Shown one piece after another: positions 8,413 through 15,779 of a stretch of DNA of 64,000 nt. The stretch lies in contig CAYWZW010000001.1 of assembly GCA_964462945.1 (NCBI GenBank), forward strand, positions 119,893-183,892, in the 5' to 3' direction. The DNA comes from GCA-020343675 sp964462945 (GTDB lineage: Bacteria; Planctomycetota; Phycisphaerae; Sedimentisphaerales; Anaerobacaceae). The notes beneath the pieces were generated by a model. It did no database searches. It was not told where the DNA came from and saw only the letters and a list, made by a program, of their open reading frames with translations. The position numbers and the translations under genes were made by a program. The stretch's first letter is position 1, and every line of letters starts with the position of its first letter.

Positions 8413-9309
8413 GTGAATGGTTCGACAGTAGAGCATATTCCGGTTCTTGCCGGGACGTTGGCTGAGCGGATAGCCTTGCCGTCAGACGGCGTGATCGTCG
8501 ATGCGACCGTAGGACAAGGAGGTCACAGCTTTCTGCTCGGCAAAGCTTTGGGCCCCGAGGCGGTTATCGTCGGTATGGATATTGATCAGAATGCCGTCCA
8601 AAGGGCCCAAGCTAAATTGAGGCCGCTGGCCTGCAAGGTCATCCTTCTTCACTCGAATTTCTCTCAAATCCGCGAGCAGCTCGACCACCAGGGCATACAG
8701 AAGGTCGATCTCATATTGGCGGATCTGGGTGTTTGCTCGGCGCAGTTGGCGGATGCCGGCTTCGGGCTCAGTTTTAAGGCAAATATGCCCCTGGACATGA
8801 GAATTGACAAAAGATTGCAGCGTACCGCTGCCGATATAGTGAATGATACAGACGAAAAATCTCTGGCTGATCTGATTTACAGGTTTGGTCAGGACCGAGC
8901 ATCGCGACGGATCGCCCGTTTTATCGTTCAGGAACGCCGGGCCGAGCCAATCACGACAACGGGCCGGCTGGCCGAGATCGTCTGTAAGGCGCTGAGAAAA
9001 AGTCGAAGAAGCAGGATACACCCAGCGACCCGGACCTTCCAGGCACTGAGAATCGCAGTCAATGACGAGCTGGAGAATTTGAAGAAACTGCTGGCCTCGG
9101 CACCGGGGCTGCTGAACAAGAATGGGTACATCGCGATCATGAGCTTTCACAGCTTGGACGACGGATTGGTGAAGCGCGATTTCATACAGAACGCCAAGGC
9201 CGGCGTTTACAGGATCCTCACGAAGAAGCCGCTTGTGCCGACCCGAGGTGAAATCGAGGAAAACCGACGAGCAAGAAGTGCAAAACTGAGGATTGCACAG
9301 AAACAATAG
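8413..9309 (+). CDS. rsmH: 16S rRNA m4C1402 methyltransferase RsmH
   Basis: Encodes 298 aa, slightly shorter than the usual 310. It transfers a methyl group from S-adenosylmethionine to N4 of C1402 in the 16S rRNA P site. Visible motifs: HIPVL at the start, the SAM loop DATVGQGGHS (about residues 30-39), DMDI-like acidic strand (GMDIDQ), ADLGVCSAQL (about 98-107), MPLDMRID and the late motif AIMSFHSLDDGLVKR, all typical of MraW/RsmH. Start is GTG at 8413, the first in-frame start; no good Shine-Dalgarno precedes it. It follows mraZ as in most dcw clusters. Confidence 0.95.
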   Translation: MNGSTVEHIPVLAGTLAERIALPSDGVIVDATVGQGGHSFLLGKALGPEAVIVGMDIDQNAVQRAQAKLRPLACKVILLHSNFSQIREQLDHQGIQKVDLILADLGVCSAQLADAGFGLSFKANMPLDMRIDKRLQRTAADIVNDTDEKSLADLIYRFGQDRASRRIARFIVQERRAEPITTTGRLAEIVCKALRKSRRSRIHPATRTFQALRIAVNDELENLKKLLASAPGLLNKNGYIAIMSFHSLDDGLVKRDFIQNAKAGVYRILTKKPLVPTRGEIEENRRARSAKLRIAQKQ

Positions 9310-9348
9310 TCGCATTGTGCAATAGTCGAAAGGAAATGGAGTCTCATT

Positions 9349-10290
9349 ATGACCTCGGACGCAAAGATTGGATTGTTGTTAGGTCTGATATTCATATTTG
9401 TGATTGCGTTCATAATCAACGGTCTGCCGCGTTTTCAAGGCGTCAAGAACAGCAGCGAGCTGACCACCACCATGGTCAGCGCCCAGAACGGCACGCTCGG
9501 TATCGGGGGCAACGAACGCAAAGTGCAGGAAGACTTCGACCGGCCCGCCCCGGCCAACGAACAGCCACGTGCAAATGCAGAGATGCCCATCGAGAACAAA
9601 GAGGACATCCGCTTCACAATGAAACTACCCCAGGAGACTTCGGTCATCACGGAAACTGCGATTGTGGAAACGGCCGGAGAAGCGGAGCCCACGTCCACGC
9701 AATCCGTCGAGCCGGCGGCTCCGGCGACGCCGCAGGAGAAAGTGCAGGTCAACAAATCCGAGCCGGTCAAGCCGGCTCCGCCAAAAGAATACACTGTGTC
9801 CGAAGGCGATACTCTGGCCGAGATAGCCAAGAAGTTCTATGGACCCGAGGAAGGCAACAAGCGAGCAGGCGTCATGCGGATATTTGAGGCCAATCGCCAA
9901 CTGCTGAAATCGCCTGACCAGATCCCCGTCGGGCAGAAGCTGACGATCCCCTCGCCCGGGGCCTCGCCGCCGGATGCGAGCAAGAATGAGAGCGTATTCT
10001 CGGGTTCAATATTTGAGAAGGCAATATCCATCGGCAGGAAGCACCTGTCGCCTGACAGCGGTTCGGCCCTCCGTAAGGAATCCCCAGGACTGATCTCGCC
10101 GCCGAAGGGCAGCAAAGGCAAGCCGGCCGCAGAGTACCTCGTCCAGGAAGGTGATAGCCTCTCGCGGATTGCCGCTCAGCAGCTCGGGGACGCCAACCGG
10201 TACCCGGAGATAGCCAAACTCAACGCCGACACTCTGACGGACGAGGATAGTCTGACGGTCGGGATGCGATTGAAAATGCCCGCTCGATAA
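9349..10290 (+). CDS. Membrane-anchored protein with two LysM domains
   Basis: Encodes 313 aa. A single membrane helix near the N-terminus (KIGLLLGLIFIFVIAFII) is followed by a Pro/Glu/Ala-rich linker, a first LysM domain (about residues 145-203, YTVSEGDTLAEIAKKFYG ... IPVGQKLTIP), a second linker and a C-terminal LysM domain (YLVQEGDSLSRIAAQQLG ... LTVGMRLKMP). LysM domains bind the glycan chain of peptidoglycan, so the protein would tether the inner membrane to the wall in the periplasm. Its place between rsmH and the FtsL-like gene suggests a role in division or septal wall synthesis. No catalytic domain is present. Confidence 0.85.
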   Translation: MTSDAKIGLLLGLIFIFVIAFIINGLPRFQGVKNSSELTTTMVSAQNGTLGIGGNERKVQEDFDRPAPANEQPRANAEMPIENKEDIRFTMKLPQETSVITETAIVETAGEAEPTSTQSVEPAAPATPQEKVQVNKSEPVKPAPPKEYTVSEGDTLAEIAKKFYGPEEGNKRAGVMRIFEANRQLLKSPDQIPVGQKLTIPSPGASPPDASKNESVFSGSIFEKAISIGRKHLSPDSGSALRKESPGLISPPKGSKGKPAAEYLVQEGDSLSRIAAQQLGDANRYPEIAKLNADTLTDEDSLTVGMRLKMPAR

Positions 10291-10293
10291 GAA

Positions 10294-10380
10294 CGATTGC
10301 CGATCGCCGATTGTGGATTTGCGATTTGAGTCAAGCCAATCGGCATTCGCAAATCAGCAACTGACAATCGCAAATCGAAA
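10294..10380. repeat. Heptamer repeat block, two inverted halves
   Basis: Fills the gap between the LysM gene and the FtsL-like gene. The left half has units CGATTGC-CGATCGC-CGATTGT-GGATTTG-CGATTTG, the right half the complementary sense (CAATCGG, GCAAATC, CAATCGC, AAATCGA). The halves can pair as an imperfect hairpin. The block belongs to the 7-bp repeat family seen elsewhere in the window. Confidence 0.8.
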
Positions 10381-10614
10381 ATGCAAATGTCCCAATTCCG
10401 TTTTGTTTTTGTTGTTTTTTGTTTTACGGCGGTCCTGATCCTGGCCGTTTATCTGCGGAGTGCCAACAACCGGGTTTTCTACGAGCTTTGCTCGTACAAC
10501 GTCGAACAAGGGCGATTGAAACAGCAGTTGGGCGCCAAGCAGCTGTTGCTCGAAAGTCTAATAAATCCCGCCTCCGTGTCACAGCATCTGGACAAGTTGA
10601 AAACCGGCGACTGA
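10381..10614 (+). CDS. ftsL: FtsL-like division protein
   Basis: Encodes 77 aa. The topology is that of FtsL: a short cytoplasmic start, one membrane helix (FVFVVFCFTAVLILAVYL, about residues 7-25), then a coiled-coil segment (NVEQGRLKQQLGAKQLLLESLINP). Sequence similarity within the FtsL family is always weak, so the call depends on size, topology and position directly before ftsI (3 bases apart). FtsL would form a periplasmic complex with FtsB/FtsQ to activate FtsI at the septum. An ATG six bases downstream (10387) is an alternative start; the start region is built from heptamer repeat DNA and no ribosome site is visible. Confidence 0.65.
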   Translation: MQMSQFRFVFVVFCFTAVLILAVYLRSANNRVFYELCSYNVEQGRLKQQLGAKQLLLESLINPASVSQHLDKLKTGD

Positions 10615-10617
10615 AAG

Positions 10618-12303
10618 TTGAAAAGCGTTCGAATTACCATCATTGTCTCGCTGCTTTTGATCGGATCATTTCTGGCCCTGATCGGTCGGTGTTTCTACCT
10701 TCAGTACTATCGGGGCGACCATTATATCGATGCTTGCCGTAGACAGCAGGTGTACACGAGTCGGCAACCTCAGCGCGGTGCGATCCTTGACAGCCGGGGC
10801 AGGGTTCTCGCCGCAAGCAATAAGATCCAAGTCATTAAGGCCGAACCTCGAATCATAGATGATCCCAAGGAAGTCTCAAGCAGGCTCGCTCCCATCATTG
10901 ATATGGGCGCACACGAAATCTGCAAGCTCATTGTGGACAGAAAGGATAAGCGCTACGTCAGAATCAAGACCGGTGCTGACCCGTGTGAGTGCAGTCTGGC
11001 CGAACGAATTCATCGCGGAATCGCGGTAGAGTCTGATTGGCAAAGGCATTATCCAATGGGATCTCTGGTGGCCAACATTGTCGGCTTCACGGATCCCTAC
11101 AACCGCGGCCTCGAAGGCATTGAGCTGAAATACGACAAAGCCCTTAGCGGTTCGGCCGCCCAAAACGTATTCTTTGCAGACGTCCGCCGCCGGCCCATTG
11201 CCCTCAAACAGCAGGAGGGCGTTCTGACGAACGGCGTTGGAATCATCCTGACCATCGACTCGACCGTCCAGCAGTTCGTCCGGGAGGAGCTTGTAAAACA
11301 GTATGAAAGCTATGAGGCCGAGTCGGCGGTGGCCGTTGTAGCTGAGCCGAAAACGGGGGCCATTCTGGCGATGGTCTCGCTGCCCGACTTTGACCCTGCG
11401 CTGCGGAACTGCGATCCGAACAACTTCCGCAGCCGGGCGATCACGGATTGGTACGAGCCGGGCAGTATCATAAAGCCGGTCATAGTCGCGATTGCACTGG
11501 ATGCCGGCGTCGTCAATAGAACCGAGAGAATATTCTGCGAAAACGGAAGCTACTCCGGCAAAGGATTCGGGCGGATCGGCGAATACCGCGAAGGCTTCGG
11601 CGATTTGAGCGTGAGCGAGATTCTCATCAAATCCAGCAATATCGGAATGGCCAAGATCGGACAGAGGCTCGGCAAAGATAAGCTTCACAACGGCCTGTCG
11701 CTCTTCGGCTTCGGCAAAAAGACGGGCATCGAGCTGCCCGGCGAGGTCGAGGGCCTTCTGAGGCCGGCCGCCCAGTGGGACGGCTTCAGCGTCACCCGCA
11801 TCCCGTTCGGCCAGGAAATCTGCGTCACCAGCATGCAATTGGTCCGGGCCTTCTGCATACTCGCCAACGGCGGGCGACTCGTGCGCCCTTTTATGGTCAG
11901 GGCCATCGTTGACAATGACGGGAAGATTACGGAGCTTAACGAGCCGCCGCCTCCCGTCGGCTACATCATCAGGCCCGAGGTCGCTAAGTGGATTGTGACC
12001 GAGGCCATGGTCGGCGTTGTGACGGACGGAACCGGCAAGAGAGCCAAGCTCGACAAGTGGCAGGTGTTCGGCAAAACCGGAACGGCGAACATCGCACGAA
12101 GCGACGCAAGAGGGTATTCGGAGAACGATTTCGTCGCGTCCTTTGTCGCCGGCGCCCCGGCCGATGACCCGGCCATCGTGGTGCTGGTCTCGATCCGCAA
12201 GCCGAATCGGGCGCTCGGTAAAGGCTATACAGGCGGCACCGTGGCCGCACCCGTCGCGGCTGAGATAATCGAAAAAACGCTCAATTACTTCGGCGTTGAG
12301 TAA
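10618..12303 (+). CDS. ftsI: Division-specific peptidoglycan transpeptidase (class B PBP)
   Basis: Encodes 561 aa, typical length for FtsI/PBP3. N-terminal membrane anchor (residues 5-27), then the PBP dimer domain (about 50-210) and a transpeptidase domain. Active-site motifs are complete: SIIK (Ser283, acylated by the stem peptide or beta-lactams), SSN (339-341) and KTGT (486-489). It cross-links peptidoglycan at the division septum from the periplasmic side. Start is TTG at 10618, three bases after the FtsL-like stop, so the two genes are coupled. No PASTA domains. The presence of ftsI is notable because many planctomycetes lack most dcw genes. Confidence 0.92.
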   Translation: MKSVRITIIVSLLLIGSFLALIGRCFYLQYYRGDHYIDACRRQQVYTSRQPQRGAILDSRGRVLAASNKIQVIKAEPRIIDDPKEVSSRLAPIIDMGAHEICKLIVDRKDKRYVRIKTGADPCECSLAERIHRGIAVESDWQRHYPMGSLVANIVGFTDPYNRGLEGIELKYDKALSGSAAQNVFFADVRRRPIALKQQEGVLTNGVGIILTIDSTVQQFVREELVKQYESYEAESAVAVVAEPKTGAILAMVSLPDFDPALRNCDPNNFRSRAITDWYEPGSIIKPVIVAIALDAGVVNRTERIFCENGSYSGKGFGRIGEYREGFGDLSVSEILIKSSNIGMAKIGQRLGKDKLHNGLSLFGFGKKTGIELPGEVEGLLRPAAQWDGFSVTRIPFGQEICVTSMQLVRAFCILANGGRLVRPFMVRAIVDNDGKITELNEPPPPVGYIIRPEVAKWIVTEAMVGVVTDGTGKRAKLDKWQVFGKTGTANIARSDARGYSENDFVASFVAGAPADDPAIVVLVSIRKPNRALGKGYTGGTVAAPVAAEIIEKTLNYFGVE

Positions 12304-12348
12304 GGCCGGGACTCGAACCTCCGAACCCCGGCCCGGAGTCCGTTGAAA

Positions 12349-13431
12349 ATGGCCCGAATAATCTACGGCGTCGCGGGGGAAGGATTCGGTCACAGCAGCC
12401 GGTCCCACTTGATCGGACAGCGATTCCTCGATGCCGGCCACGATGTGATGTTCGTCGGGTCACAGAAGTCACTTCTTTACCTCAAGCAGTACTTTGGCGA
12501 GCGTGTGAAAGAGATATTCGGCCTTTCCTTTGCCTTTGAAGGCCAGCGCATAGACAAATCGCAGACACTCAAGAGAAACCTGCTAAGGCTGCCCGAGGCC
12601 AACCGGCAGAACGATGAGCTTTTCAAGAAGCATTTCGAGCCGTTTGAGCCGGAGCTGGTCATATCGGACTTCGAGCCGTTCAGCGCGTGGTGGGCCTGGC
12701 GAAAGAACGTGCCGTTCGTCAGTATCGACCACGAGCACATGCTCACACTCTGCAAGCTGGAGCATCCGTCCAGGAACTGGTTCTCACGCATAACGGCCAG
12801 CGTAGTCACCGAATGTCACTATGTAGGTGCGGCGGCGTACATCATCCTGAATTTCTTCAAGGCCCCGCTGCGGATCGATTCGGCGATCCTGGCGCCGCCC
12901 ATCGTCAGGCCCGTCGTCGCCGGACTGAAGGCGACGCAGGGTGAGCATATTCTGCTGTACTCCACGACTGGGACGGATCAGGACCGGCTGCGGGATGTCC
13001 TGCGCAAATTCAGCGGCCAGACATTCCACGTTTACGGCTTTAACGAAGACGCCGAATTTCGCAACTGCATTTTCAAGAAGCGTTCCACCGAAGGCTTTCT
13101 CGCGGACCTGGCGTCAGCCCGGGGCGTGGTCGCTTCAGCGGGCTTTTCGCTGATCAGCGAGTGCATGTACCTCAAGAAAAAGATGCTCCTGCTGCCTCTG
13201 GCCGGCCAGTACGAGCAAATCATCAACGCACATTATATCGAAAAGCTCGGTCTGGGACTCTCAACAGAGATGCTCGATGAACCGATCTTGGCCCGATTCC
13301 TCGACGAGCTCGACAAGCCCATGCCGGACGATGAAACAATCCTCTGGCCCGACAACGACAAATTCTTCGGTACCCTCCAGGATGAGCTGAGCAAACTTCA
13401 CACACCCGTAAGTATCGAATGCCCGAAATGA
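12349..13431 (+). CDS. MJ1255/VC2487-type glycosyltransferase
   Basis: Encodes 360 aa. The glycine-rich start IIYGVAGEGFGHSSRSHLI, the GT-B-like first domain, and in the second half STTGTD, GFLADLASARGVVASAGFSLISE and LPLAGQYEQIINAHYIEKLG match the family of MurG-related glycosyltransferases annotated MJ1255/VC2487. The QxxNA stretch corresponds to the nucleotide-sugar-binding region. Donor and acceptor are unknown; the position after ftsI, where murE or murG might be expected, suggests envelope glycan work but does not prove it. ATG at 12349 is preferred over TTG at 12343 because GGAG is better spaced. Confidence 0.85.
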   Translation: MARIIYGVAGEGFGHSSRSHLIGQRFLDAGHDVMFVGSQKSLLYLKQYFGERVKEIFGLSFAFEGQRIDKSQTLKRNLLRLPEANRQNDELFKKHFEPFEPELVISDFEPFSAWWAWRKNVPFVSIDHEHMLTLCKLEHPSRNWFSRITASVVTECHYVGAAAYIILNFFKAPLRIDSAILAPPIVRPVVAGLKATQGEHILLYSTTGTDQDRLRDVLRKFSGQTFHVYGFNEDAEFRNCIFKKRSTEGFLADLASARGVVASAGFSLISECMYLKKKMLLLPLAGQYEQIINAHYIEKLGLGLSTEMLDEPILARFLDELDKPMPDDETILWPDNDKFFGTLQDELSKLHTPVSIECPK

Positions 13432-13486
13432 CTTTCTTTTCCGCATTTTGGACATTGCATTTCGGTTCTTCCGTATCTCTCGGTCC

Positions 13487-14242
13487 TCAGTCCGGCTTCC
13501 ACCGCAAGCGGTCCAAGCCTTGTGTCTTGACGAATTCCACGTGGGAATCGACAAAGAGGACGTGGCAGCCGTCGGCTTGGTGGCTGTCGGTGGTCAGGAT
13601 TTCGGGGCCACCCGCCTGGTTCCAGCCGGGATGCGTCTCGAAGAGCAGCACCATATCAGGCGGGGCGGAGGTCCCAAGCTCCAACACGTTCTTGTTCATT
13701 GCGTAATTGCAGGGGCCTTCCATCGCGCCCCGGCAACTGAACGTCATGCGGTCCACCCCGGCGTGCTCGATAAGCAGATCGCACCATTTTGAGCTTGTCG
13801 GAAACTTGTCATCGTAATCGTTGGCGTAGATCAGCATGGCCTTGCCGAGGCCGGACATATTCGTGCCGCACGTCATTCTTTGGGCAAGGTGTTTTGTCCT
13901 GACAAGGGCCGGCATCGTAATGCCCAACATCAGCGGCAATATGAACACCCCTGCAACGACCGGCACAACAATCCCCGTGACGGCAAAACCGTTGCCCCTC
14001 AATCTGCCGCCGCTGTTGGCGATCTTCACCAGCCCCACAATCCCTAAGATGATGGCCGGCAGCGCCGTGATGAACAAGGTGCATAAGCTAAGGATTCCGA
14101 GCACGAATGAAGCAATCGCCAGCCCGCTGGTCTTGGCAACCGCGGGGGGCGCTGTTGCAGAAATACTCGGCAGCAGCCAATTGCACGCGCTACACACCTG
14201 GGCGTTATCCGGATTTTCTTTGCCGCATCTTGGACAGTACAT
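13487..14242 (-). CDS. Zinc-ribbon/DUF4190 membrane protein with pseudopilin-like end
   Basis: Encodes 251 aa. Starts with a four-Cys zinc ribbon (MYCPRCGKENPDNAQVCSAC), then two hydrophobic helices of DUF4190 type (SGLAIASFVLGILSLC ... ITALPAIILGIVGLV) ending in GGRLRGNGFAVTGIVV, then a third helix that runs into a pilin-like domain (MTCGTNMSGLGKAMLIYANDYDDKFP) and ends with the CHVLFVDSHVEF motif typical of planctomycete DUF1559-like pseudopilins. Lacks a prepilin peptidase site. Paralogue of the next gene upstream (14383-15504). AAGGAG about 7 bases before the ATG. The function is unknown. Confidence 0.8.
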   Translation of the reverse strand: MYCPRCGKENPDNAQVCSACNWLLPSISATAPPAVAKTSGLAIASFVLGILSLCTLFITALPAIILGIVGLVKIANSGGRLRGNGFAVTGIVVPVVAGVFILPLMLGITMPALVRTKHLAQRMTCGTNMSGLGKAMLIYANDYDDKFPTSSKWCDLLIEHAGVDRMTFSCRGAMEGPCNYAMNKNVLELGTSAPPDMVLLFETHPGWNQAGGPEILTTDSHQADGCHVLFVDSHVEFVKTQGLDRLRWKPD

Positions 14243-14382
14243 TTTGATTCTCCTTTCGACGGAAGTCTCCTTATTTCACTGGTTTCTTGTTTCTTATTTA
14301 CGACTTATCTGCTATCGCGATACTCTCACCCGCGGCAGTCTTCATTGATAAATCTTGGACTACGATGTTACCTACATCTGCA

Positions 14383-15504
14383 TTATTCTCTGCCAGGCCC
14401 AGGAGGTTCCATTACTGAGCGGCTACCCTGGCCGTCGTGTACAAGCAATGAATCCGTCCTGTCCTTTGGCTCACTCCCGATTTGCGGCGGATGGCCATAT
14501 CGTATGTCTCCGCCGTCCCAGAAGGTGTAGAGATTGTCACCGTTGATACCACAAAACGAGTGTTTTTCAAACTGCACGTGGTTGTCCACGAACAAGACAT
14601 TCTGTCCATCTTCCTGGTGTTGGATTGCGTTGCCGGCCTTGACTGCTCTTCTACCACCGTCCACGCGAAAACCGCCAGGAAAGTCTTTAGCCTTTGCAGA
14701 TGGGGAGTCCATCCAGGGATTCCTGTCAGCCGCCGCTGCCAGACTGGGTTCGCTCGACGTGGTCAGGCGATAGAAGCTAAAAGGTATGTGATACGAGTAG
14801 CTGCAATGCTTTTGTGGCTCGGGGCCGAAATCCCAAAAATCAATCAATTCTCGACCACCCATGCCCTCGTCGGTGGGATTAAACGCCGTCACCCCAGTAT
14901 CACCCCAGCAGACGAACGACTTGGGGCTCTCTTTGGCATACTTGACCAGGAGGTAGAAACAGGATGAGATGCTACCCTGACCTCCGCTGCCGTCCGCGGC
15001 CAGGCCGTATGCGACGGACCGATCGTTGGCCTTCCAGTCAGGTATCTGCATGGCCCACGGGCTTTCCTTGCCGCCGGAACGAGGCAATTGCCCGTCATAA
15101 TCATTGGCGTAGGTGAGCATCGCCATTCCGATAACGGACAGGTTCGTGGCGCAGGCCAATCGAAACGCTACCTGCCTCATTCTTAACATCGCCGGCACCA
15201 CGATCCCACATGATAGAACGATTGGCAACACGACCCCGAGAACGGCGAAGTTTCTTCCGGTCAGTCTGCCACCGCTCTTTTCTATGAGGATGAAGCTGAT
15301 AATACCCAAGACTATGGCGGGTACGGCTGTCAGGCCGCAGGTGAAAAGACTCAGGATACCGAGCACGAATGCAGCGTTGGCCAACCGGCTTGTTCTTGGC
15401 ACAATATCTCCGGAAGGCATGGGAGCTTCTAACAACTGAGCACCGCAGGATCGGCATACCTGGGCATCAGCGGGGTTTTCTGTTCCGCATTTTGGACAGT
15501 ACAT
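14383..15504 (-). CDS. Zinc-ribbon/DUF4190 membrane protein with pseudopilin-like end, longer paralogue
   Basis: Encodes 373 aa. Same order as its neighbour: zinc ribbon (MYCPKCGTENPADAQVCRSC), DUF4190 helices (LANAAFVLGILSLFTCGLTA; IEKSGGRLTGRNFAVLGVV), third helix and pilin-like domain (ACATNLSVIGMAMLTYANDY), with a longer central part and the ending NVLFVDNHVQFEKH. The two genes stand head to tail with a 140-bp gap and arose by duplication. GGGAG 6 bases before the ATG at 15504 fixes the start; a start at 15525 would add residues before the zinc ribbon. Confidence 0.8.
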   Translation of the reverse strand: MYCPKCGTENPADAQVCRSCGAQLLEAPMPSGDIVPRTSRLANAAFVLGILSLFTCGLTAVPAIVLGIISFILIEKSGGRLTGRNFAVLGVVLPIVLSCGIVVPAMLRMRQVAFRLACATNLSVIGMAMLTYANDYDGQLPRSGGKESPWAMQIPDWKANDRSVAYGLAADGSGGQGSISSCFYLLVKYAKESPKSFVCWGDTGVTAFNPTDEGMGGRELIDFWDFGPEPQKHCSYSYHIPFSFYRLTTSSEPSLAAAADRNPWMDSPSAKAKDFPGGFRVDGGRRAVKAGNAIQHQEDGQNVLFVDNHVQFEKHSFCGINGDNLYTFWDGGDIRYGHPPQIGSEPKDRTDSLLVHDGQGSRSVMEPPGPGRE

Positions 15505-15566
15505 GATATTCTCCCATCGATTCAAAAATCCCGCAAGTCACAGAAAACTCGCGAGCCATCGCGCTT

Positions 15567-15668
15567 TGTCATCCTGAGCCGAAGGCGAAGGATCTGGCCA
15601 ACGAATGGGATGCTCGTTAAGTACGCAGCCCAGATCCTTCATGCCGCTTCGCTCCATTCAGGATGACA
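15567..15668. repeat. Interspersed inverted-repeat element (GTCATCCTGAG type)
   Basis: About 100 bp with imperfect inverted ends: TGTCATCCTGA followed by GAAGGCGAAGGATCTGG on the left and the complement CCAGATCCTTC ... TCAGGATGACA on the right. A related copy lies at 46431-46504. The size and lack of coding capacity suggest a palindromic, MITE- or REP-like element. Confidence 0.7.
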
Positions 15669-15779
15669 ACCTTTGCAGCGAAATTCCACAACTCACTTGG
15701 AACATAAGATAGACTCTCGGCGATTATTGTTCAATAGTCTTTTTGTCCTGGGGACTCCTTGCGGAGGACCGAAAGCACG

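Noticed and set aside
10876..12441. Long open frame antisense to ftsI
   Set aside because: It lies opposite a well-supported gene with catalytic motifs, has no ribosome site, and its sequence is Arg/Asp/Gly-rich low complexity, as expected from the GC-rich complement.
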